Shown piece by piece: positions 26,092-34,887 of a DNA stretch of 47,874 nt. The number at the start of each line of letters is the position of its first letter. Within the stretch, counting starts at the first letter, position 1. The position numbers were made by a program, and so were the translations under genes. The stretch comes from DAIUFH01 sp036844705 (GTDB taxonomy: Bacteria > Bacillota > Clostridia > Tissierellales > Tissierellaceae), in contig DAIUFH010000007.1 in NCBI GenBank assembly GCA_036844705.1, forward strand, positions 1 through 47,874. Direction: 5' to 3'. The notes beneath the pieces were generated by a model. The model searched no databases, was not told the origin of the DNA, and was given only the letters and a program-made list of their open reading frames with translations.

Positions 26092-26116
26092 AAAGGAGGG
26101 TTGTAGACCCTCCTTA
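26092..26116 (-). terminator. Hairpin between the pterin dehydratase remnant and sirtuin gene
   Basis: AAGGAGGGT and ACCCTCCTT pair perfectly over a five-base loop. On the minus strand it is followed by TTAAA, a weak T run, and on the plus strand by ATC, so a convergent terminator is likely but its efficiency is uncertain. Confidence 0.6.
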
Positions 26117-26842
26117 TCAATCCTTAAGGTACCCTAAAACCTTACCGATACTATCATTAAATGTCAGCAACGCTCTGTTATCATATGGGGTTTCTGATTT
26201 ATTGATTAATATCAGCTTATCACCACCATAATATCTTATTAACCCCGCTGCAGGATATACTACTAGAGAAGTTCCTCCTACAATTAGTACATCTGCCTTT
26301 TGGATAAAGTCTACAGCTCTTTCAAGCACTTCCATATCAAGAGATTCTTCATATAGAACAACATCTGGCCTCACGATTCCATTACATTCTGTACATCTAG
26401 GTACTCCATCAGAGTTTATTATATAATCCAAGCTATATTTTTTACCACAATTTTCACAATAGTTCCTATGTATAGAACCATGTAGTTCAAGTACGTTTTT
26501 GGATCCTGCCATCTGATGCAGTCCATCAATATTTTGAGTAACTATTGCTTTTAATTTACCTTCCCTTTCTAGTTCAGCCAATACGATGTGAGCGGTATTA
26601 GGCTTAACATCTGTATAAATCATATTTTCCTTATAAAATTTAAAAAATTCTTCAGTATTCCTCTTAAAAAAACTATGGCTAATTATTTCTTCCGGTGAAA
26701 TTTTTTGGTCTATTCTTTTTGAATATATACCCTCTGATGATCTAAAATCAGGTATACCACTTTCTGTAGAAACCCCAGCCCCTCCAAAAAATACTATATT
26801 GTTGCTATTTTCTATTATTGATTTAAGTTTTTCTTTATACAT
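26117..26842 (-). CDS. cobB: NAD-dependent protein deacylase, sirtuin family
   Basis: A 241-residue class III deacylase. NAD-binding parts are GGAGVSTESGIPDFRS and TQNIDGLHQMAG, the catalytic His is in ELHGSIHR, and a zinc ribbon has CENC and CTEC. The C-terminal part VLIVGGTSLVVYPAAGLI completes the Rossmann fold. The start is placed at the ATG at 26842 because AAGGAG lies eight bases upstream; the in-frame GTG at 26851 touches that site. Acetyl-lysine is the likely substrate, since the Ala-Arg-X-X-Tyr desuccinylase signature is not evident, but that is an inference. It is divergent from sfsA. Confidence 0.94.
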   Translation of the reverse strand: MYKEKLKSIIENSNNIVFFGGAGVSTESGIPDFRSSEGIYSKRIDQKISPEEIISHSFFKRNTEEFFKFYKENMIYTDVKPNTAHIVLAELEREGKLKAIVTQNIDGLHQMAGSKNVLELHGSIHRNYCENCGKKYSLDYIINSDGVPRCTECNGIVRPDVVLYEESLDMEVLERAVDFIQKADVLIVGGTSLVVYPAAGLIRYYGGDKLILINKSETPYDNRALLTFNDSIGKVLGYLKD

Positions 26843-26918
26843 ATTAAACACTCCTTAAATATAATCATACCATATGATACAATAAATGACAGGAGAATAT
26901 ATTTGCTAAGGAGTTAAA

Positions 26919-27614
26919 ATGAATTATATAAAAATAAAAGAAGGAATATTTATTAAAAGACCAAACAGGTTTATAGCTCAAGTTTCAATAGATGGTAAGA
27001 AAGAGACTGTACACGTAAAAAATACTGGACGATGCAGGGAATTGTTAATTCCAGGAAATAAAATAATCTTAGAAGACTGTTCTAATAATCCTAAAAGAAA
27101 AACAAAGTATTCACTAATAGCGGTATTTAAAGATGATTTGTTGATAAACATGGATTCTCAAGTTCCGAACGCTGTTGTGTTTGATGCTTTAAAGGAGGGA
27201 AAAATACAAAGCTATCAAGATTTTACTCATATAAGAAGAGAATCAAAATATGGTAATTCAAGATTTGATATCTATTATGAAACAGCTAAGGAAAAAGGAT
27301 TTATAGAAGTTAAGGGAGTAACTCTCGAAGAAAATGGAATTGCCAGGTTCCCAGATGCCCCTACTGAAAGAGGAGCTAAGCATGTGCTAGAAATGATTGA
27401 GGCGGTAAAACAAGGTTATAGAGGAACAATATTCTTTCTCATTCAGATGAAAGGACCTGAAATCTTTAGATTAAATTGGGAAATGGATAAAAATTTTTCA
27501 GAAGCTGTTAAGTTAGCCAGTGAAAATGGAGTTGAAATACTAGCTTATGATTCCATTGTAAATAGGGATGAAATTGTCATTGGAAGCCCAATAAAAATTG
27601 ATTTAACAACATGA
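26919..27614 (+). CDS. sfsA: SfsA family DNA-binding/nuclease-like protein
   Basis: A 231-residue protein matching SfsA along its length. The N-terminal OB-like part has IKRPNRFIAQVSIDGK and HVKNTGRCRELLIPG. The C-terminal part has a restriction-nuclease-like core: YGNSRFDIYYETAKEKGFIE, VKGVTLEENGIARFPDAPTE, then RGAKHVLE. E. coli SfsA was named for sugar-fermentation stimulation, but its biochemical role is uncertain. The ATG follows AAGGAG. The promoter region is shared with the divergent sirtuin gene, where TTAAAT and TACAAT are a weak candidate. Confidence 0.92.
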   Translation: MNYIKIKEGIFIKRPNRFIAQVSIDGKKETVHVKNTGRCRELLIPGNKIILEDCSNNPKRKTKYSLIAVFKDDLLINMDSQVPNAVVFDALKEGKIQSYQDFTHIRRESKYGNSRFDIYYETAKEKGFIEVKGVTLEENGIARFPDAPTERGAKHVLEMIEAVKQGYRGTIFFLIQMKGPEIFRLNWEMDKNFSEAVKLASENGVEILAYDSIVNRDEIVIGSPIKIDLTT

Positions 27615-27621
27615 TAACCCA

Positions 27622-27905
27622 TAATAGAAGTTACTATTCACAGTTAATCACAGCAGATAAAGAAAAATGATAAAAATCCTAAGGGAACATTTGCAGGAGT
27701 GACTATAATTCTTAGTGAATGGAAGATAAAAATCCGTTAAGCAGCTTTCATGTCCCTAAAGATAGACCACTAAGGGAATTGAAAGATGTAGGATTTTTGT
27801 CTGGAATGAGCTATAGAATTATTCATCTCCGAAACCGTGAGTGTGTATTTTTATCATTTTTCGATTTTACACAATTTAAAGTACTGTGAATAGCAACTAA
27901 TAGAA
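27622..27905. mobile_element. MITE-like element, 268 bp with 8-bp target duplication
   Basis: The element (27630-27897) starts GTTACTATTCACAGT and ends with the near-perfect inverse ACTGTGAATAGCAAC (14 of 15). Direct repeats TAATAGAA flank it at 27622-27629 and 27898-27905. A second, inner inverted pair, GAAAAATGATAAAAAT and ATTTTTATCATTTTTC, lies at about 27662-27677 and 27846-27861. The right end also contains AATTGTGTAAAA, which resembles IS256-family ends as I remember them, and that family makes 8-9-bp duplications. There is no transposase. It lies in the gap just before recQ. Confidence 0.8.
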
Positions 27906-27922
27906 TACGAATAGGAAGTGAT

Positions 27923-30088
27923 TTGTTGGATGCATATAATGCTTTGAAAAGCTATTTTGGATATGACAAATTTAAAGAAGGGCAAGAAAAATTAGTTAAA
28001 GGAGTATTAGATGGAAGGGATGTCTTAGGAATCATGCCTACAGGTGGTGGCAAATCTCTATGCTATCAACTACCTGCCATATTGCTAGATGGGATTACCT
28101 TAGTAGTATCCCCTTTAATATCCTTAATGAAAGACCAGGTAGACTCCTTAAATGAAATGGGCATCCCTGGTACTTTTATAAATAGTACATTGGACGATAA
28201 TGAACTTAACTATAGACTGCAAGAAATTCGAGAAGGTAAATATAAAATAATATATATAGCACCAGAAAGACTACCTTCATATTCATTTATGAATTTAGTT
28301 AGAGATATTAAAATTTCAATGATTGCAATAGATGAGGCACATTGTATTAGCCAATGGGGGCATGATTTTAGACCATCATATACCGAAATTCCCAGATTTA
28401 TAAATTCTTTGACTAATAGACCTGTAGTGGCTGCTTATACAGCTACAGCAACAAAATTGATTGTAAAAGAAATCAAAAAACTTTTAGGTCTTAAAAACCC
28501 TATTGAATCCATAATTGGATTTGATAGACCTAATCTATTTTACCAAGTAGTGAAGGTAAGCAACAAACTATCATATGTAATTGATTACTTAAAAAATAAT
28601 TTCCAAGGCGAATCAGGTATCATTTATTGTGCCACTAGAAAAACTGTAGAATCTTTAACTGAAAAATTGAATCAGCAAAGATTTAAAGCAGTAGCATATC
28701 ACGGGGGTATGAACTCTGATATAAGACAAAAAAACCAGGATGCATTTATATTAAACAAGGTTCAAATTATTGTTGCAACCAATGCATTTGGTATGGGAAT
28801 AGATAAACCTGATGTACGGTTCGTAATTCATTATAATATGCCTCAGAACATGGAAAGCTATTATCAAGAAGCAGGCAGAGCAGGAAGAGATGGCGAACCT
28901 AGTCATTGCACTTTACTTTATTCTCCTTCAGATATAGTAAAACAGAAGCTGTTGATACAAAATAGTACATTCTCTGAGCAGAGAGAAAATGTATTATACG
29001 AGAACCTTCAATATTTAGTGGATTATTGTAATACGAATGATTGTTTAAGAAATAAGATATTAGAATACTTCGGGGAAACTCCCGAGATTGTTAAATGTAA
29101 TAACTGTGGAAATTGCCTAGATAATTCAGAGATGGTTGATATAACAATAGAATCGCAGAAAATTTTATCGTGTATTTATAGGGTTAAAGAGAGATTCGGA
29201 GTATCAGTAGTTATTCAGGTACTTCGAGGTTCAAGGAATAAAAGGGTATTATCATTTGGATTAGATAATGTATCTACTTACGGAATTATGAAGGATTATA
29301 GTGAAAATACTATTAGAGAAATAATAATGACATTGATATCTATGGGATATATTGTTGCTACTACAGATAAATTTCCTGTATTGAAGCTTACCTCCAAATC
29401 AAGAGATGTATTAAAAGGCAAAGAAAAGGTATATCATAAAAAGCATCTTTTAGAAATCAAATCAGTAATTCAAAAAAGTAATAGTGAATCAAATACTCTG
29501 CCTGAAAGTTTTGATATGGATTTATATAATCAGCTAAAAGAGCTAAGATATCATCTAGCACAAGAAAAAAAGATGGCACCATTCATGATATTTCATGATT
29601 CAACGTTAAAGGAAATGGCATCATATTTCCCTCATAGTAAGGAAGCAATGCTTACAATAAAAGGAGTCGGTTTAAAAAAATATGAAACTTATGGAGAGGC
29701 TTTTCTTGAAATTATAAATGAATATTCTGCTAAAAATAATAAACCAGAAATAAAAAAAGTGAAAGAAGATAAGTTAGAATTAAAAAACAATGTTGACAGA
29801 TATCAACAAACTTACAATTTATATCTTCAAAATTTGACACTTAAAGAAATTGCCGAAAAAAGAGGATTTACTGTAAACACTATAATTGAGCATTTGTCAA
29901 AATGTGTAGAAAAGGGACAAGCTGTAAATTGGGATAATTTTATGGATAATCCTGATAAAGAAGAAAAAATCTTAAGTGCCATTAATCATGTAGGATTGAA
30001 AAAGTTAAAGCCTATAAAGGAAATGCTCCCCGATGATATTAGTTATGAGGATATTAAACTAACTATACTAAAGAATGAATTATTGTAA
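27923..30088 (+). CDS. recQ: ATP-dependent DNA helicase RecQ
   Basis: A 3'-5' DNA helicase of 721 residues. Walker A is MPTGGGKSLCYQLPA, motif II is DEAHCISQWGHDFR, and motif VI is QEAGRAGRDG. A zinc site follows with Cys in NDCLRNK and CNNCGNC, then winged-helix RQC sequence, an HRDC domain at about 510-590, and a C-terminal helix-turn-helix of the HTH_40 kind (LTLKEIAEKRGFTVNTIIEH). The start is TTG at 27923 (or the next codon, also TTG) with AGGAAG upstream. It lies 17 bases after the MITE, so the promoter may be within or before that element. Confidence 0.95.
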   Translation: MLDAYNALKSYFGYDKFKEGQEKLVKGVLDGRDVLGIMPTGGGKSLCYQLPAILLDGITLVVSPLISLMKDQVDSLNEMGIPGTFINSTLDDNELNYRLQEIREGKYKIIYIAPERLPSYSFMNLVRDIKISMIAIDEAHCISQWGHDFRPSYTEIPRFINSLTNRPVVAAYTATATKLIVKEIKKLLGLKNPIESIIGFDRPNLFYQVVKVSNKLSYVIDYLKNNFQGESGIIYCATRKTVESLTEKLNQQRFKAVAYHGGMNSDIRQKNQDAFILNKVQIIVATNAFGMGIDKPDVRFVIHYNMPQNMESYYQEAGRAGRDGEPSHCTLLYSPSDIVKQKLLIQNSTFSEQRENVLYENLQYLVDYCNTNDCLRNKILEYFGETPEIVKCNNCGNCLDNSEMVDITIESQKILSCIYRVKERFGVSVVIQVLRGSRNKRVLSFGLDNVSTYGIMKDYSENTIREIIMTLISMGYIVATTDKFPVLKLTSKSRDVLKGKEKVYHKKHLLEIKSVIQKSNSESNTLPESFDMDLYNQLKELRYHLAQEKKMAPFMIFHDSTLKEMASYFPHSKEAMLTIKGVGLKKYETYGEAFLEIINEYSAKNNKPEIKKVKEDKLELKNNVDRYQQTYNLYLQNLTLKEIAEKRGFTVNTIIEHLSKCVEKGQAVNWDNFMDNPDKEEKILSAINHVGLKKLKPIKEMLPDDISYEDIKLTILKNELL

Positions 30089-30090
30089 AT

Positions 30091-30124
30091 AAAAAACCAT
30101 ACACCCCCAAGTATGGTTTTTTAT
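30091..30124. terminator. Bidirectional terminator between recQ and the GntR gene
   Basis: AAAAAACCATAC pairs with GTATGGTTTTTT over an eight-base loop. A and T tracts on both sides make it suitable for both convergent genes. Confidence 0.9.
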
Positions 30125-30140
30125 CAATTCTTGATTCTTT

Positions 30141-30872
30141 CTAGGATTTAAGTACTACTTCATACTTATATTTATCACTTCTGTTTATAGTTTTAGTATA
30201 TTCTATAGCCCTTCCATCATCTAAATACGTCGTACGTCTAAATAGCAGTGCAAGTGATTTTTGATCAATCTTTAGCAGCTTACTTTCATATTCATTAATT
30301 GCAATTGGTTCTATACTTTGTTTAGCAAAATCAAAATTGTATCCAAACTTTTCTCTAAGAATCTTATAGAGTGATTCCCCCTCAAGTGTATCTCTCGTGA
30401 GTTCAGGACACATATGGAAGGGCAGCCATACAGTTTCAAAAGCAATAGGTTCATCTTCTACGTATCTTAGTCTTCTAATTTCAAATACAGCCTTATTGTC
30501 ACCTAATTCTAAATGATTACAAATTTTCTTTGTTGCATCCTTTATTACAAACGATACTATATTTGTAAAAGTATTGAGTCCTTTTTCACTCATTTGTTCT
30601 GTAAAACTCTTAAGTTGAGAAAGCTGCTGTTTTATTTTAGGTTCAGCTACAAATGTACCCCTTCCTTGCTCTCTATAAACTACACCTTCAGTAGCAAGGT
30701 CTACTATAGCCTTTCTTGCAGTCATTCTACTAATACCGTGGATCTCACAAAGTTCTCTTTCTGTAGGAATGGCATCTCCTGGTTTTAATTCCTCATTATC
30801 TATAAGTTCCATAAGTATTTCCTTAAGTTGATAATACAAAGGAATTGGATTGCTCTTTTGCACCTTTCTCAT
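30141..30872 (-). CDS. GntR/UTRA family transcriptional regulator (NagR-like)
   Basis: A 243-residue repressor with an N-terminal winged helix (NPIPLYYQLKEILMELI, PTERELCEIHGISRMTARKA) and a C-terminal UTRA effector domain (RRLRYVEDEPIAFETVWLPF). Relatives such as NagR/YvoA bind amino-sugar phosphates. It is the last gene of the PTS-nagA-murQ unit, so an amino-sugar phosphate effector is likely. The ATG at 30872 has GAGGTG at six bases; the GTG at 30881 lies inside that site. A possible operator is at 36646-36657. Confidence 0.9.
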   Translation of the reverse strand: MRKVQKSNPIPLYYQLKEILMELIDNEELKPGDAIPTERELCEIHGISRMTARKAIVDLATEGVVYREQGRGTFVAEPKIKQQLSQLKSFTEQMSEKGLNTFTNIVSFVIKDATKKICNHLELGDNKAVFEIRRLRYVEDEPIAFETVWLPFHMCPELTRDTLEGESLYKILREKFGYNFDFAKQSIEPIAINEYESKLLKIDQKSLALLFRRTTYLDDGRAIEYTKTINRSDKYKYEVVLKS

Positions 30873-30915
30873 TTTGTTCACCTCAAAATATTTATATTAC
30901 AAGTAATTGTTATTG

Positions 30916-31821
30916 TCAAACTCGATTAATATCCTCCAACACCTTATGAATAATATCATTGTGTTTTTCTAGTCCAGTTATTGCTTCTTCTTTAGTCAAA
31001 CCATTATTCATTAATATCGCAATCTTAACATTTCCATCTGCATCAGCTAATAGTTTTTTAGCCTTGTCTATATCTACATTACATGCTATAGATACCATTC
31101 TCTCAGTTCTATATCTTAATTTTTCATTGACCTGTTGCATATCTACCATAAGATTTTTATACACTTTCCCTGATATAACCATCAAGGTGGTACTTATCAT
31201 GTTTAGAACCATTTTCTGGGCTGTACCAGCTTTCATTCTTGTTGAACCCATGATTACCTCTGGTCCGGGCTCCGGCAATATTGCAATATCCACTGCGTCC
31301 TTTAACTTTGCCTGTTTATTACATGCAATACCTATTTTTAGGGCACCTACTTCACCACATTTCTTAAAGGCCCCAAATACATAAGGTGTTCTACCACTTG
31401 CAGCAATTCCTATAACGGAATCATTTTCATCAAGATTTATAGCCTCCAAATCCTTGTATCCTTGTTCAAAGCTATCTTCAACTCCCTCAATGGGTTTCTT
31501 CATTCCATTATCTCCACCAGCCAATATGCCAATAACCCTTGACGGATCAGTTCCAAATGTTGAAGGGTTCTCTGCTGCGTCCAAGACACCTAATCTTCCA
31601 CTAGTCCCTGCCCCTATATATATTATTCTACCTTCTCTATCCCATCTTTCTTTAATTTTTCTGACAGCCTCTGATATTTGTGGAATTACCTCTTCAATTG
31701 AAATTGCAACCTTTTTATCCTCTTCATTAATTATCTTAACAATTTCATCTACATCTAATGTATCCAGATTATACGTGTTAGGATTCACGCTTTCAGTAGA
31801 TAGTATATCTAATTTATCCAT
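30916..31821 (-). CDS. murQ: N-acetylmuramic acid 6-phosphate etherase
   Basis: MurQ cleaves the lactyl ether of MurNAc-6-phosphate to give GlcNAc-6-phosphate and lactate. The 301-residue protein has an SIS fold with IYIGAGTSGRLGVLDAAENP, TFGTDPSRVIGILAGGDNGM, GIAASGRTPYVFGAF and IMGSTRMKAGTAQKMVLNMI, all family signatures. The ATG at 31821 is chosen because GGGGTGA precedes it. With nagA upstream, the product can go straight to GlcN-6-phosphate, so the operon can recycle peptidoglycan sugars. Confidence 0.96.
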   Translation of the reverse strand: MDKLDILSTESVNPNTYNLDTLDVDEIVKIINEEDKKVAISIEEVIPQISEAVRKIKERWDREGRIIYIGAGTSGRLGVLDAAENPSTFGTDPSRVIGILAGGDNGMKKPIEGVEDSFEQGYKDLEAINLDENDSVIGIAASGRTPYVFGAFKKCGEVGALKIGIACNKQAKLKDAVDIAILPEPGPEVIMGSTRMKAGTAQKMVLNMISTTLMVISGKVYKNLMVDMQQVNEKLRYRTERMVSIACNVDIDKAKKLLADADGNVKIAILMNNGLTKEEAITGLEKHNDIIHKVLEDINRV

Positions 31822-31875
31822 GAATTTCACCCCAATATTGTGTCTATGTCTATATAATTTTTTATATACCTAATA

Positions 31876-32616
31876 TCAAATCCTTCCCTCATATTTAGCT
31901 CTAAGTGCATTATTATAATCATCTCCATTGTCTACATTAGCACTGATAAATACTGGTGTAGTTATACCACTTTCTTTTAAATTACCTATTATCTCAGCAG
32001 TTAATCCCTGAGCTATAAATGCTCCTGCTATTGAAGATATTGAACAAACCTTCATTAAAAGACTCTCTACTTGCAGAAGTGCATCTCCTATAGGTCCACA
32101 ATTATCAATTACAACATCACCGAATTCATATAGATTCTTCCCACTTTCGTGTCGGGAACTTACTGATTTTGTATGTTTCATAGAGGTAACAACAATTAAA
32201 GGCATATTTCTTTCTTTAACCATTGATGCAAGTTCTACAATAGCACCATTTCTACCCGAATTTGAAACTATGATAAATGCATCTTGAGGTTCTATATTGT
32301 AAAGGCTCCATAATTTATGTGCATTTTCTGGATCTCTTTCTATTTCCGGAGCTGATAAATCATCCCCTGAAATTAATCCTTTCAATGCTAAATCGTCTAA
32401 AGAAATTCTATGTGTCGGTACTAATCCCCCTGCCCTATAGACCATTTCCATGGCAAAAGCTTTAGAATGTCCTGAACCAAAGATATGAATTACTCCGTTG
32501 TTTTTTATACAGTCCGACAACAATTTACCAGCATCAATAATATTGTCCATCTGAGTATGTTCAAGCTTATCAATTATCTTATATGCCTCTTTAAAGAATA
32601 AATCAGCATTGACCAA
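31876..32616 (-). CDS. SIS domain sugar-phosphate-binding protein (UPF0309 type)
   Basis: A 246-residue SIS-fold protein with HIFGSGHSKAFAMEMVYRAG, a sugar-phosphate loop, and IIVSNSGRNGAIVELASMVK followed by VVIDNCGPIGDALLQVESLL. It resembles the uncharacterised UPF0309 group. The start is a TTG at 32616 with GGGGGGAT upstream, overlapping nagA by 14 bases, so the two are coupled. It lies between nagA and murQ. Its reaction is unknown; an isomerase or epimerase acting on an amino-sugar phosphate is the obvious guess. Confidence 0.85.
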   Translation of the reverse strand: MVNADLFFKEAYKIIDKLEHTQMDNIIDAGKLLSDCIKNNGVIHIFGSGHSKAFAMEMVYRAGGLVPTHRISLDDLALKGLISGDDLSAPEIERDPENAHKLWSLYNIEPQDAFIIVSNSGRNGAIVELASMVKERNMPLIVVTSMKHTKSVSSRHESGKNLYEFGDVVIDNCGPIGDALLQVESLLMKVCSISSIAGAFIAQGLTAEIIGNLKESGITTPVFISANVDNGDDYNNALRAKYEGRI

Positions 32617-33850
32617 TATAATCCCCCCTAGCTTCTTTCATAGTCCTAACCGGTATAATTTTGGGATTGCAATAATCGTAATTAAAATCTTTACTATATT
32701 CCAATTTCCCTTCAACAAATGTATACATTACATTAAATTCATCATCAATAACAACTAAATCTGCATCTTTATTTACCTCTATTGTGCCTTTTGAATCCAA
32801 TACATTGGAAAGTCTTGCTGGATTGACACATGCCATTTTAATTGCATCTTCCATTGAGAAATTCAGCTCTTTAACTAGATTTCTAAATCCATATATCATA
32901 TCCTTAGTACTTCCAGCAATTGTTCCATCAGGCAACTTACTCCATCCATCTTCATCAACCAAAGCCATCCTACCTAAAAAGTTATATTCTCCAGGTTTAA
33001 TCCCTGTTGCTTCAATAGAATCAGAAATTAAACAAATCCTATCAACAGATTTTATTTTAATAATTAATTTAGCCATATCAGGATGAATATGATATAAATC
33101 ACATATTAATTCACAATCAACTCTTTCATCTAACAAATATCCACCCAATGCTCCAGGCTCTCTATGATGAATTGACCTTTGTGCATTTCCAGTGTGATTT
33201 GAAAGTCTTATACCCCAATCAATTCCTTTTTTAGTCTGTGCTATATTGGCATTAGTATGAGCACCGGAAACTAATATGTTTTTATAGACAAGGTATTTTA
33301 TAACTTCTTCAGCACCTTCTAATTCAGGCGCCATAGAAACATGAATTACATGCCCATTACCTATTTTCAGAAATTCCTCCATCAATTCAAGTGAAGGTTT
33401 AAGCAGATACTCTACTTTAAAAGCTCCTTTCTTCTCAGGATTAAGGAAAGGCCCTTCCATATGAATACCTAATATTTTTGCTCCTTCATGACCTTCTTCA
33501 ATAACAGTTCTTAAGTTATTTACAGAGTCTTTTACAACATCTAAGGTATTCCCGCCTATAGTTGGCTGAAAAGAAGTAACCCCTTTGGAGGCAAGGTATC
33601 TTGTCAATCCTCTTATATCTTCGGTAGTTCCACCTGTAACTCCCCATCCACCTGTTCCATGAATGTGAATGTCGATTAATCCTGGAATAATAGAATTGTT
33701 TCGGACATCAATAACATCTCCCGTGAAATTATCAACTCTATCATTTTCCGTTATAATTTCTTTGATTTTCTTTTCTTCTATAAGAATTGCACCTTTGACT
33801 ATTCTTTGTGGTGTATAAATCCTATTACCTTTTAGCATCAACACACTCAT
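32603..33850 (-). CDS. nagA: N-acetylglucosamine-6-phosphate deacetylase
   Basis: NagA removes acetate from GlcNAc-6-phosphate. The 415-residue amidohydrolase shows the first metal-site motif PGLIDIHIHGTGGWG, HMEGPFLNPEKKGAF (with the conserved Glu), and SGAHTNANIAQTKKG, LSNHTGNAQRSIHHREPGAL and LISDSIEATG, the last containing the catalytic Asp. It is slightly longer than the typical 380-390. Its product GlcN-6-phosphate would need NagB, which is not in the window. The ATG follows GAGAGGTGA. Confidence 0.95.
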   Translation of the reverse strand: MSVLMLKGNRIYTPQRIVKGAILIEEKKIKEIITENDRVDNFTGDVIDVRNNSIIPGLIDIHIHGTGGWGVTGGTTEDIRGLTRYLASKGVTSFQPTIGGNTLDVVKDSVNNLRTVIEEGHEGAKILGIHMEGPFLNPEKKGAFKVEYLLKPSLELMEEFLKIGNGHVIHVSMAPELEGAEEVIKYLVYKNILVSGAHTNANIAQTKKGIDWGIRLSNHTGNAQRSIHHREPGALGGYLLDERVDCELICDLYHIHPDMAKLIIKIKSVDRICLISDSIEATGIKPGEYNFLGRMALVDEDGWSKLPDGTIAGSTKDMIYGFRNLVKELNFSMEDAIKMACVNPARLSNVLDSKGTIEVNKDADLVVIDDEFNVMYTFVEGKLEYSKDFNYDYCNPKIIPVRTMKEARGDYIGQC

Positions 33851-33906
33851 TTCTTCACCTCTCTGCCTTTAAAAATCCTACCTTTATGTCATACCCCCTA
33901 TGAAAA

Positions 33907-34389
33907 CTATAATCCTTTATCCTCTATTAGCTTAATAAAATCTTTTTTTGAATCAGAAGGTATCATTTGAGATGTTAGATGATACAATTCATTTATTCTT
34001 CTATATATTCTAGCGTCATCTGGTGTTACTGCTATGGATTTTGTCACCATCTTATATTTTGTACCTGGAAGAGGTGCTTGGTTTCCTACATTTATCTCCT
34101 TTGGTTCAATACCTTTTTCTAACAACGCCAATGCATCAGAAGGAAATTTAGCAATGATCATTATCTTTTCCTTGTCTAATGCCTCCTTACAATGTCTTAC
34201 GGCATCTTCTATAGATAATACAGATGTTTTTACTCCTCTAGCTGCCATTGGAAGCATGGTTTTCTGTATTGGATCATCTGCAACCTCGTCATTAACTACC
34301 ATAAGATGATCAGCCCCTAAAGAGCTTACCCAAGTAACTGTTACCTGTCCATGTATCAATCTGTTATCAATTCTCATGTGTACTATCAC
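33907..34389 (-). CDS. PTS system mannose-family IIB component
   Basis: A 160-residue IIB protein of the mannose/fructose/sorbose family. The phosphorylated His is residue 13 in RIDNRLIHGQVTVTWV, followed by DHLMVVNDEVADDPIQKTML and PMAARGVK. IIB passes phosphate from IIA to the incoming sugar bound by IIC-IID. The GTG start is preferred over the ATG four codons later because GAGGAGGT is six bases before it. It is five bases downstream of IIA. The sugar cannot be read from sequence, but the nagA and murQ neighbours suggest amino sugars. Confidence 0.93.
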   Translation of the reverse strand: MIVHMRIDNRLIHGQVTVTWVSSLGADHLMVVNDEVADDPIQKTMLPMAARGVKTSVLSIEDAVRHCKEALDKEKIMIIAKFPSDALALLEKGIEPKEINVGNQAPLPGTKYKMVTKSIAVTPDDARIYRRINELYHLTSQMIPSDSKKDFIKLIEDKGL

Positions 34390-34393
34390 AGTA

Positions 34394-34786
34394 CTACCTC
34401 CTCAACAAATTTCTTAAATCATTAATACTTTCTTTTCCTTTAATCATGATATGGTTTACAACCTCTTCAATTTCTAAATTTCTCATTGCAATTAATTCTA
34501 GTAGCATTGGCAAGTTAACCCCAGTTATAACAGGATATCCATCCATAGCTACATATGCAGCGGCGTTGCCAGGTGAACCTCCCATTAAGTCTACTAGAAC
34601 TATAACACCATCACTATCATCAATTTCTTTACAAGCCTCATATATTTTATCCTTAAGTACAAATGGATCTTCATCTGGCTCAAGGGTAATTGCAATTATA
34701 TTGTCTTGTATTCCCATAATCATTTCTGAAGATTTAAGTAATTCTTTTACCAATTGTCCATGACTTGCCAGAACAATTCCAATCAT
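34394..34786 (-). CDS. PTS system mannose-family IIA component
   Basis: A 130-residue IIA protein. The phospho-His is in GIVLASHGQLVKELL (residue 11 from the ATG at 34786), and VIVLVDLMGGSPGNAAAYV is a further conserved IIA region. The ATG at 34786 is favoured since GAAGGGTG lies at proper spacing, whereas the GTG at 34795 is inside that site. IIA is a separate gene here, as in Aga/Sor-type systems. It is separated from IID by a strong hairpin (34814-34865), so it may be expressed at a different level. Confidence 0.93.
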   Translation of the reverse strand: MIGIVLASHGQLVKELLKSSEMIMGIQDNIIAITLEPDEDPFVLKDKIYEACKEIDDSDGVIVLVDLMGGSPGNAAAYVAMDGYPVITGVNLPMLLELIAMRNLEIEEVVNHIMIKGKESINDLRNLLRR

Positions 34787-34813
34787 TTCATGCACCCTTC
34801 CATAAATTGATAA

Positions 34814-34865
34814 AAAGATAAGTCTCCTTTTTAAAAAGGATTAGTAAAAAAGGAGACTATCTTTG
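34814..34865 (-). terminator. Long hairpin within the PTS operon (IID-IIA gap)
   Basis: On the minus strand, AAGATAGTCTCCTTTTT pairs with AAAAAGGAGACTTATCTT (one unpaired base) over a short loop, then TTTATC. It looks like an intrinsic terminator or RNA processing and stability site that would separate IIC-IID from IIA-IIB and the catabolic genes. Confidence 0.75.
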
Positions 34866-34887
34866 CTATTTTTTACTTGACTAAATT

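Noticed and set aside
27719..27889. 56-residue ORF inside the MITE-like element
   Set aside because: No ribosome binding site, it runs into the terminal inverted repeat, and it resembles no family I know.
30959..31873. Long plus-strand ORFs opposite murQ and other minus-strand genes
   Set aside because: They are antisense shadows of strongly supported genes with low-complexity hydrophobic translations and no ribosome binding sites.
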